A stretch of DNA of 64,000 nucleotides from Myxococcales bacterium. GTDB lineage: Bacteria; Myxococcota; Polyangia; Nannocystales; Nannocystaceae. Position numbers and translations under genes: made by a program. Shown here piece by piece: positions 55,998 to 64,000 of the stretch (its first letter is position 1; the number at the start of each line of letters is the position of its first letter). Below the pieces are notes generated by a model that was not told where the DNA came from, ran no database searches, and saw only the letters and a list, made by a program, of their open reading frames with translations. Location of the stretch: contig JAEUJW010000089.1 of assembly GCA_016793465.1 (NCBI GenBank), positions 124,001 to 188,000 of the forward strand, read 5' to 3'.

Positions 55998-56843
55998 TCA
56001 GGGGGCGATCGGGGCCTCGCCGGGGAGGAACTCGAGGGCCTCCTCGCCGAGGATCTGGTGGGTGGCCTGGCGGACGTGGCGCTTGATGTCGAGGCCGCTG
56101 CGCTCGCTGGCCCCGAGCTTCAGGGCGTAGCGGGCGATGTTGATGCCGTCGCGCACGGTGTAGGGCTGGTCGTCCTCGTGGGCGCGCTCGAGGAACACGG
56201 ACAGGTAGTGGAGGATGCGCTGGTTGGCGAACGGCAGGTTGGCTTGCAGGATCTGCAGCTCCTCGTCGCGCTCCGGGAAGTCGATCAGGATCTGCGGCTG
56301 GAGGCGGCTGTGGATGTACTCGGGGATGTCGAAGGTGCTCGAGTCGTCGTTCATGGTGGCGCACACGCGGAACTGGCGGTGCGCGGGGATCTTGATGCCG
56401 GCGACGATGCTCTCGACGTAGCGGCGGCGGTCGAGCAGCGGGGCCAGCGAGGCCCAGCTCTTCTCGCTCATGCGGTTGCCCTCGTCGAGCACGCACACGC
56501 CGCCGGCGATCATGGCGCTGACCAGCGGGCTGGCGATGTAGCGCAGCTTCTGGCCGTCGGCGATCACGGGGGTGACGAGCAGGTCCTCCGGACGGGTGTC
56601 CATGGTCGCCTGGAACACGTAGACCGGCAGGCCCAGCGAGCGGGCCGCGGCCGCGGCCAGGGTGGTCTTGCCAACCCCGGGTTTGCCGACTAAACGGGGG
56701 GACAGCGCGTGGTCCTGCTCGTCGACAAGCATCCAGGCGGCCAACAACTGGCGCTTCAGCTCGGGGCGGCCGACCCACTCCCAGTCGAGGTCGTCCGGGG
56801 GAGTGAGGCGCAGCTCGACGCCTTGGATCACGACGGAGTCCAT
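55998..56843 (-). CDS. MoxR-family AAA+ ATPase
   Basis: ATG 56843 gives 281 residues. Walker A GKPGVGKTT is at 53-61, Walker B VCVLDEGNRM near 116-125, and sensor 1 RVCATMNDD near 163. The region PEYIHSRLQPQILIDFPERDEE carries the arginine finger and MoxR-specific helix. MoxR ATPases remodel or load partner proteins, usually with a vWA protein. Here the cotranscribed partner, 16 bases downstream, is a TraB/DUF5682-like protein. The gene shares a 219-base divergent region with the MepA-like endopeptidase gene. Confidence 0.92.
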   Translation of the reverse strand: MDSVVIQGVELRLTPPDDLDWEWVGRPELKRQLLAAWMLVDEQDHALSPRLVGKPGVGKTTLAAAAARSLGLPVYVFQATMDTRPEDLLVTPVIADGQKLRYIASPLVSAMIAGGVCVLDEGNRMSEKSWASLAPLLDRRRYVESIVAGIKIPAHRQFRVCATMNDDSSTFDIPEYIHSRLQPQILIDFPERDEELQILQANLPFANQRILHYLSVFLERAHEDDQPYTVRDGINIARYALKLGASERSGLDIKRHVRQATHQILGEEALEFLPGEAPIAP

Positions 56844-57062
56844 GATGGCCCGGGGTATATCAGGCCTGTGCGGGACGAGGCCAGGACTCGCGGGCGGGGA
56901 ATAATGGCGGGGGACTGCGGGATTGAGGTGAATAAACTCAGGCTCGGGGGGTCTAGCTGGCTCCACGGGCCCCCGGGCTACCCTCCCGGAGCCCACAGGA
57001 GCGCCGTACAGGCGACGGCCTCCACGACCCTCCGGAACTGAAATCACAGGTCGGAACACCGC

Positions 57063-58322
57063 ATGCGCCCACGCTTCAGCTCTGCGTTCGCCACCTTCGT
57101 GGCCCTGTTCATCGGCGTCGCCGCGCCGGCCGCGGCCCAGTCGCCGGCCGCGGCCGCGATCGCCACCGGGGCGGCGCCCCCGCCGGCCGTCGAGCGGGAG
57201 TCCGACCCGCCGCCGGGCGCCCCCGACGAGGCCGAGAGCGACGTGGACGCGGAGCCCGACCCGATCGACACCCGCGAGCTGAAGCGCGTGGTCAAGCCGA
57301 AGACCGGCGTGAAGCCGGCGAGCGAGCAGGTCAAGGCGGTCAAGAAGGCCAAGGCGCTGTCGCAGAAGATCAAAGGCGACAAGCGCTGCGACTTTCGCAT
57401 GCCGCTGTACGAGCACGAGGTGGTCGACGGCGACATGCTGAGCAGCATCGCCGCCCGCTACGGCGTGCGCGTCGGCGAGATCGTCAAGCTCAACCCGGGG
57501 CTCAACCCCAACAAGCTGAGGATCGGCAAGAAGGTCAAGGTCTGCCCGGAGATCGCGCCGCGCCTGCGCGAGGAGTTCACGTACCAGATCAAGAAGGGCG
57601 ACACGCTGTCCGAGATCGGCGAGAAGTACGGGCTCACGCCGAAGGAGATCATCGCCCTGCAGAAGCCGTCGCTGCGCGCGCGGCTCACGAAGAGCCGCAG
57701 CGACCTGCGCCTCAGCGACGAGCTGACGCTGATCGTCGACGGCGGGATCATCCCGGAGTTCGCACCGAAGCACGAGGACCGCGGCACCCTGAAGGTCGGC
57801 ATCCAGCTCGAGCCGGGCAAGGGTTATATAATTAAACGTCCGCACCTGGCCTACGGGACAGGTATGTGCGTGAAGGCGATCAAGGCGGCGCTGTCGCGCT
57901 ACAAGCAGACCAAGGCCGGCAAGGCCGGGCCGGCGATCCACGTCGGCGACATCAGCGCGCGCGGCGGCGGGGCCCTGAAGGGCCACATGTCGCACCAGAA
58001 GGGCATCGACGTCGACATCGGCCTGGTGCTGAAGGGGGCCGACGCCGACGAGGTCCGCTTCCGCACCGGCAACGAGGGGAACCTCGACATCCCGCGCACG
58101 TGGGCGCTGATCAAAGCGTTCGTCGACAACCCCGACGTGCGGGCGGTGTTCCTCGACTACAGGCTGCAGAAGCTGCTCTACGAGCACGCGCGCCAGCAGA
58201 AGGTGCCCGAGTCGAAGCTCGACGAGCTGTTCCAGTACCCGCGCGGGAAGGGCCGCAACTTCGGGATCATCCGCCACTGGAAGGGGCACAAGGACCACTT
58301 CCACGTGCGGTTCAAGCGCTAG
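57063..58322 (+). CDS. mepA: Penicillin-insensitive murein endopeptidase (MepA) with two LysM domains
   Basis: 419 residues with a signal peptide (VALFIGVAAPAAAQ). A Pro/Glu/Asp linker precedes two LysM domains, at about 115-162 (YEHEVVDGDMLSSIAARYGV) and 175-225 (FTYQIKKGDTLSEIGEKYGL). The MepA domain has GDISARGGGALKGHMSHQKG with zinc ligands His and Asp (HQKGIDVDIG), and a C-terminal HFHVRF. MepA cuts D-Ala-mDAP cross-links in peptidoglycan. Fusion with two LysM modules targets it to glycan. The start at 57063 follows a GGTCGGAAC ribosome-binding site. The codon run around 57826 is A/T-rich. Confidence 0.93.
   Translation: MRPRFSSAFATFVALFIGVAAPAAAQSPAAAAIATGAAPPPAVERESDPPPGAPDEAESDVDAEPDPIDTRELKRVVKPKTGVKPASEQVKAVKKAKALSQKIKGDKRCDFRMPLYEHEVVDGDMLSSIAARYGVRVGEIVKLNPGLNPNKLRIGKKVKVCPEIAPRLREEFTYQIKKGDTLSEIGEKYGLTPKEIIALQKPSLRARLTKSRSDLRLSDELTLIVDGGIIPEFAPKHEDRGTLKVGIQLEPGKGYIIKRPHLAYGTGMCVKAIKAALSRYKQTKAGKAGPAIHVGDISARGGGALKGHMSHQKGIDVDIGLVLKGADADEVRFRTGNEGNLDIPRTWALIKAFVDNPDVRAVFLDYRLQKLLYEHARQQKVPESKLDELFQYPRGKGRNFGIIRHWKGHKDHFHVRFKR
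57844..57863. repeat. Dispersed palindrome copy, CTGGCC-TACG-GGACAG(GT)
   Basis: One mismatch. It is read in mepA as Leu-Ala-Tyr-Gly-Thr-Gly. Confidence 0.6.
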
Positions 58323-58336
58323 TTCCAGTCAAAGCG

Positions 58337-58915
58337 TCAGGCCGGGTCGCCGTCGGCGCCGAGGTATTCGAGGGTTCGCTCATAGACCTCGGCGACGGTG
58401 AAGCTGCACGGCGGCTGGTGGAGGGTGATGGCCTCCGAGAGGCCGCGGTGGGCGCTGTATTGCCAGCCGTCGGGGTTGCGGCGGTAGAGCTCGACCAGCG
58501 CCTCCGCCTGCGAGACCAGCACGTAGGTCTGCAGACTCGGGAAGCCGTCGCGGTAGTGGGCCCATTTTTTCCCGCGGTCGTAGGGCTCGGTCGAGGGGGA
58601 GAGGACCTCGGCGAGCAGGGTCGGGCGTTCGATCAGGCGCTCGCCGCGACGGAGCGGATCGCAGCGTACGACGACGTCGGGGTAGAAGGATGCGCTGGCG
58701 GTGCAGACCTTGGCGCCCTCCTGAAACACCAGGCAGTGCTTCGGGAGGCGTTGCCGGAGGATCGAGTACAGGTTGCCTGCGATCAGGCCGTGGACGAGCG
58801 AGGCGCCGACCATGGCGAAGACCTCGCCGTCGACGAATTCGTGGCGCTCCGGCTGCTGCTCTTCCCAGGCGAGGAAGTCGGCGAGGGTCATCGCGGGCCT
58901 CGGGAGCGCGGACAT
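58337..58915 (-). CDS. Uma2-family (DUF820) putative endonuclease
   Basis: ATG 58915 gives 192 residues; MTLADFLAWEE at 58891 is an alternative start. The PD-(D/E)XK pattern of Uma2 proteins is visible: RHEFVDGEVFAMVGAS, FYPDVVVRCDP and LLAEVLSPSTEPYDRGKKWA, the last with the catalytic Glu and Lys. Uma2 proteins are frequent in cyanobacteria and myxobacteria, usually as single genes; their role is unknown and may be repair, restriction or toxin activity. The stop is 14 bases from the convergent MepA stop. Confidence 0.9.
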   Translation of the reverse strand: MSALPRPAMTLADFLAWEEQQPERHEFVDGEVFAMVGASLVHGLIAGNLYSILRQRLPKHCLVFQEGAKVCTASASFYPDVVVRCDPLRRGERLIERPTLLAEVLSPSTEPYDRGKKWAHYRDGFPSLQTYVLVSQAEALVELYRRNPDGWQYSAHRGLSEAITLHQPPCSFTVAEVYERTLEYLGADGDPA

Positions 58916-59050
58916 GAGACGACTGTACCAGCGGTCCCCGCGAGGGGCCACCGCGGGTCCGGCGGCGCCGCGGGCGAGCGCGCCGTGGGGCCCGCGTGGA
59001 CTGTGTGAGTGACGATGTCGAGGCGGCTCGCGCGAGGGGCCGCGTCGGGG

Positions 59051-59584
59051 CTAACGCGGCGGGGTCGTCGGGATCTCGCGCGCGTGGTCGGCGACATGCA
59101 GGCGCGGCGGGTCGCCGTCGTCGAGCCAGGCGGTGAGGTCCATCGCGGCCGTGTTCAATAAGCGGACGGCGAGCGGGCGGCCGCTGCGGCGGGCGGGCAC
59201 GCTGGCGCGCAGGCCCTGGCCGTCGTCCCACAGGGTCGCGGGGGCGAGGGGGACGAGGCGGCCGTCGTCGAGGCGGAGCTGCGGCGCGCCGGCGTCGTCG
59301 CGGAGCACGGCGGTGGCGCGCAGCGGGGTGTCGTCGACCGTGAGGTAACACCACTGGGCGCCGACGTGGAGCGTGGGCTCGCCGGCGTCGTCGAGGTCGA
59401 GGCCGTCGAGGAAGAGGGCGTGGACGCGTGGGTGGGCCACTTCGTCGCCCTCGAAGTGGAAGCGGCCGGTGCGGTCGAGGCGCAGGGGGACCCCGCGGCG
59501 CAGGCGCTCGAGGGTCGCGGGGTCGAGGGCAGGCGCGGTGCTCGCGTCGGCGGCCTGCGCGGGCGAATTGCTGGCGGCGGGCAT
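59051..59584 (-). CDS. Hypothetical protein, weakly DUF1285-like
   Basis: 177 residues, no signal. LRLDRTGRFHFEGDEVAHPR and QWCYLTVDDTPLRATAVL recall DUF1285, a small beta-rich fold found in proteobacteria, but spacing and several conserved positions differ, so the link is tentative. The C-terminal third, LLNTAAMDLTAWLDDGDPPR, is beta-rich. It is divergent from the ABC-F gene with 89 bases between starts, where an A/T run (AATTTTTTT) may mark the promoter. Confidence 0.6.
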   Translation of the reverse strand: MPAASNSPAQAADASTAPALDPATLERLRRGVPLRLDRTGRFHFEGDEVAHPRVHALFLDGLDLDDAGEPTLHVGAQWCYLTVDDTPLRATAVLRDDAGAPQLRLDDGRLVPLAPATLWDDGQGLRASVPARRSGRPLAVRLLNTAAMDLTAWLDDGDPPRLHVADHAREIPTTPPR

Positions 59585-59673
59585 GACCGGGCGAGTGTAC
59601 GCCCGGTCGGAGGGCGGCGCCCGCGGACGGTGGTTGCTGCGGGCGGCAATTTTTTTCTGTAAAACCCGCGGCC

Positions 59674-61728
<2,055 letters not shown>

Positions 61729-61744
61729 CGGGCGCTCGGCGTCC

Positions 61745-61960
61745 GCGGTGCGTTCACCGAGCGCCGGTCGTCCTCGCGGTCGGAGGGCGAGGTTCGCCGC
61801 GCCGGTGTGTTCGCGGTTGGTTCACGGAGCTCCGGCGGTCGTCCTCGCGGTTGGTTCACGGAGCTCCGGCGGTAGTCCTCGCGGCCGGGGGTCGAGGTTC
61901 GCCGCGCCGGTGTGTTCGCGGTGGGTTCACGGATCTCCGGCGGTCGTCAGCGCGGCCGGC
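61745..61960. repeat. Four imperfect direct repeats downstream of and into the DUF4388 gene end
   Basis: Copies begin at 61745, 61813, 61847 and 61918, each starting GCGGTKSGTTCACSG. The first and third extend 68-71 bases through a shared GAGGTTCGCCGCGCCGG segment; the second is a short 34-base form. The last copy contains the stop codon of the DUF4388 gene (61927), so the array looks like repeated duplication of that gene's 3' end into the intergenic space. Confidence 0.75.
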
Positions 61961-62742
61961 GACCGCGGCTCGCCGCGTCGGCGCGCGAGCAGCCGCAGGT
62001 TCTGTTGCACGACGCGGTCGTCGGGGCGCAGCGCGAGGGCCTGGCGCAGCAGGGCCTCGGCGGCGTCGAACTCGCGGGTGCGGAACAGGGCCCGGCCGCG
62101 CTCGACGAGCTCGTCGAAGTCGGCGGGGTCGGGCGCGGGGTCGGGCGCGGGGTCGGGCGCGGCGATCGGCGGGGCCAGGGTGAGCACCGGCGCGGCGGTC
62201 CGGGCGGTGGGGACGCGCTCGAGCAGGCCGAGGCCGAGGGCGTCGAGCAGGGCGTCGAGCACGAGGGTGAGGCCGCGCGGGCGGTGGTGGAGGATCTCGG
62301 CGAGCGTGCGTCGGCCGTCGAGGTCGAGCACCACCTCGTCGAGCAGGCCGCCGCTCGGCTTCCACGGGCGGTCGGCGATCCGCCGCAGCGTCACGCCGGC
62401 GAGGCGGTTCCACTCGTCGCGCAGGCGGTAGGCGTCCATCAACGCGAAGGTGATGTTGTCGGCGCAGCGGTCGCCGCCGGGCTCGCAGCGGACCAGCGAG
62501 AAGCGGCCGCGATCGTGGAACGCCAGCTCGCGCAGCGCCTCGATGCCGCCGAGCGTGCCGCACACCACCGCGCCGACGTGGCCCTTCAGCAGCGCGATCT
62601 CCCCGCGACCGTGGAGCAGGATCTTGCCGGTGATCGCTTCGGCCTGGGCGAGCTGCAGCAGCGACGGCAGGCTGATGTCCTGCAGCTCACCGTCCAGCAG
62701 CGCCACCACGCGTGACGATGCCTCGCTACGTTCTCTGCCCAT
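61927..62742 (-). CDS. DUF4388 (PATAN) protein with C-terminal TPR
   Basis: 271 residues, no signal. LDGELQDISLPSLLQLAQAE followed by ITGKILLHGRGEIALLKGHV is the DUF4388 start. Residues 120-195 form a helical region (ITFALMDAYRLRDEWNRLAG). An Ala/Pro/Asp linker with a PDPA repeat (three units, 195-207) leads to one TPR-like pair (VERGRALFRTREFDAAEALL). DUF4388 proteins are signalling adaptors in deltaproteobacteria. It is convergent with the ABC-F gene and followed at its 3' end by the direct repeats. Its upstream region holds a 27-base direct repeat that may be an operator. Confidence 0.83.
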   Translation of the reverse strand: MGRERSEASSRVVALLDGELQDISLPSLLQLAQAEAITGKILLHGRGEIALLKGHVGAVVCGTLGGIEALRELAFHDRGRFSLVRCEPGGDRCADNITFALMDAYRLRDEWNRLAGVTLRRIADRPWKPSGGLLDEVVLDLDGRRTLAEILHHRPRGLTLVLDALLDALGLGLLERVPTARTAAPVLTLAPPIAAPDPAPDPAPDPADFDELVERGRALFRTREFDAAEALLRQALALRPDDRVVQQNLRLLARRRGEPRSPAALTTAGDP

Positions 62743-62872
62743 ACGACCCTCCCCGAATGCGTCGACAAATTAACCGATCGCCCGCGAACGCGGGGCGGTC
62801 GAATGTCGATTATCCGCGTGCGCAAACCGAGTGGGACAGCGGGCGCCGCGGGTGTGACGATAGGGCCGGCAC

Positions 62873-62970
62873 GCGCTGCGGAGCGGTGCAAGCGCTGCAC
62901 GCGTGCACTGTCACGATGGCCGCGGCGGAGATGACATGTGCAAGCGCTGCGGATCGGTGCAAGCGCTGCA
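62873..62970. repeat. 27-base direct repeat and three GTGCAAGCGCTGC elements upstream of the DUF4388 gene
   Basis: GTGCAAGCGCTGC occurs at 62886, 62938 and 62957. The first and last are parts of a longer repeat (62873-62899 and 62944-62970) that differs at one of 27 bases. The core AGCGCT is palindromic. The cluster lies 130-230 bases upstream of the DUF4388 start, in the gap after the next minus-strand gene, a place suited to an activator or repressor array. Confidence 0.6.
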
Positions 62971-63041
62971 GGTCGCGCGCACGACGGCGCACGCGACGCT
63001 CGCGGCGCGGCGTCGCGTGACGATGGGCCCGCGCGGGCGGG

Positions 63042-64000
63042 TCACGGCTTCGGCTGGGCCGGGGCGGCAGGCGGCGCGCCGGGGGCCGCGGGCGGGGCCG
63101 GGGTCGCGGCGCCGCGGGGCTTCAGGCGGACCAGCTGGGTGCTGGCGTCGTGGGCGTAGCGGCCGCTCGGGGCCAGCTTCAGGTAGGTCTCGTAGGCCGT
63201 GATGGCGCCGGCGTTGTCGTGGTTGTTCTGGCGCAGCACGCCGAGGGTGAGCCAGCAGTCGGCGAGGTTGGGGTCGACGTACACGCAGCGGTCGGCGGTC
63301 TTCTGCGACTCGGCGTAGCGGCTCTCCTCGAGCTGGACCTGGGCGGTGAGGAGGAGCACCTCGGGGTGGTCGGGGGCGGTCTTCGCGAGCTCGGCCAGGG
63401 CGGCGCCGGCGGCCTTGATCTTGCCGTCGCTGTAGGCGCTGCGGGCCCTGGCGAGCTGGTCGGTGAAGGCCTGGTCGAGCGGGCCGGCGGGGGCGACCGG
63501 CGGGGGCTGCAGGCTCTTGGCGTCGGCGAGCTTGGTCTCGGGCGGGGGCTCGACCGGCGGGGCCGGCTTGATCGGCTCGGGCGGGGGCTCGGCCTTGGTG
63601 TCGGCGGCCTTGGTGTCGGCGACCTCGTCGGTGGGCACGTCGGGCGGGAACAACTCGTTCTTGAACATGACGATCGCGACGAGCGCGACGCCGCCGATGA
63701 CCGCGCCGATGAGGCCCCACGGGGTCGGCGGGCGCTGCTGCGTGACCTGGCTGGTGAACGGGTCGTCGTCGCCGCCGCCGTAGTCGTCGCCGTCGGACTT
63801 GTTGTCGAGCAGGCCGAGGTCGAACTCGGCCAGGCGGGCGGCGGCGGACCGCGGCGCGGCTGTCCCCGAGGACAGGCCGCCGGGCAGCGGGGCGGGGCCC
63901 GGGCCGACCGCGGCGGCGGACGCGGGGAGGAGCACGCCGGGGGTCGCGCCGGGCGGGATCTGCGGGCCGCCGGGGGTCACGCCGGGCGCGAGCTGCGGGC
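63042..64000 (-). CDS. Membrane-anchored TPR protein (partial, N-terminus off the window)
   Basis: The frame runs from the right edge (no stop before base 64000) to the stop at 63042, so at least 319 residues are visible and the start is missing. The visible N-terminal part is Pro/Gly/Ala-rich. An acidic segment (LDNKSDGDDYGGGDDDPF) precedes one transmembrane helix (WGLIGAVIGGVALVAIVMF). After it come a Pro/Glu/Lys linker and a TPR region with three units (ARSAYSDGKIKAAGAALAEL, PEVLLLTAQVQLEESRYAES, LTLGVLRQNNHDNAGAITAY). The layout matches periplasmic TPR proteins fused to kinase or forkhead domains; the missing part may be such a domain. Confidence 0.8.
   Translation of the reverse strand, partial: PQLAPGVTPGGPQIPPGATPGVLLPASAAAVGPGPAPLPGGLSSGTAAPRSAAARLAEFDLGLLDNKSDGDDYGGGDDDPFTSQVTQQRPPTPWGLIGAVIGGVALVAIVMFKNELFPPDVPTDEVADTKAADTKAEPPPEPIKPAPPVEPPPETKLADAKSLQPPPVAPAGPLDQAFTDQLARARSAYSDGKIKAAGAALAELAKTAPDHPEVLLLTAQVQLEESRYAESQKTADRCVYVDPNLADCWLTLGVLRQNNHDNAGAITAYETYLKLAPSGRYAHDASTQLVRLKPRGAATPAPPAAPGAPPAAPAQPKP
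63858..63878. repeat. Dispersed palindrome copy, CTGTCC-CCGA-GGACAG
   Basis: Perfect arms. It is read on the minus strand as Leu-Ser-Ser-Gly-Thr-Ala in the linker of the partial TPR protein. Confidence 0.82.

Overview
This window comes from a very GC-rich myxobacterium, most likely of the Nannocystaceae (Nannocystis/Enhygromyxa type). The inference rests on protein style: many lipoproteins with Ser/Thr- or Ala/Pro-rich linkers after the lipid-attachment cysteine, DUF4215 Cys-rich repeats (CGDG...ECDDGN), an ADYC-type protein, two DUF4388 (PATAN) proteins, a MYXO-CTERM-like tail, and transmembrane Ser/Thr kinases fused to TPR-like regions. Almost every gene carries long GC-driven shadow frames on the other strand; I chose frames by domain content, signal sequences and start context.

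Layout. 1-2035: the 5' part of a secreted collagen-like protein (runs off the left edge) and a lipoprotein. 2190-3418: a strong promoter with a GC-rich discriminator, a possible 39-codon ORF, and eight tRNA genes: five unusual tRNA-Gly with anticodons CCC, GCC and UCC, then three tRNA-Ala with anticodons CGC, UGC and GGC. Next is a YopT-like (C58) cysteine protease with its Cys/His/Asp motifs, then acetyl-CoA synthetase and a small zinc-ribbon-like protein. 7.2-24.7 kb is mostly cell-surface biology: a 16-repeat DUF4215 lipoprotein with a fibrinogen-like end, TPR kinase 1, a lipoprotein glutathione peroxidase, a ppGpp-hydrolase-like HD protein, a MYXO-CTERM-like protein, a BNR_4 lipoprotein, a DUF4215+RCC1 lipoprotein, a vWA lipoprotein, a DUF4388 protein and an ADYC lipoprotein facing a MerR remnant. 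24.9-37.2 kb: TPR kinase 2, MeaB GTPase, kinase 3 with a TonB-like tail, a tandem pair of related secreted proteins, and a large secreted protein. 37.3-46.7 kb: a shortened S58 peptidase, a propeller lipoprotein, an alpha/beta-hydrolase lipoprotein lacking its serine, an orphan CoA-transferase B subunit, a rhomboid protease and an M16 active/inactive pair. 47-64 kb: a peptidoglycan-binding lysozyme-like protein, a TPR lipoprotein, a rhodanese-VOC pair, a MoxR ATPase with a TraB/DUF5682-like partner, a LysM-MepA endopeptidase, Uma2, an ABC-F ATPase, a second DUF4388 protein and a partial TPR membrane protein.

Two signals are not explained by ordinary annotation. First, the five tRNA-Gly genes share a swapped A8-U14 core pair in place of the near-universal U8-A14. 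Second, a palindrome, CTGTCC-N4-GGACAG, is scattered through the window (four perfect copies and about eight near copies), mostly inside genes; six of eight intragenic copies are read in the same codon phase. Functions are inferred from motifs seen by eye; no database search was run.
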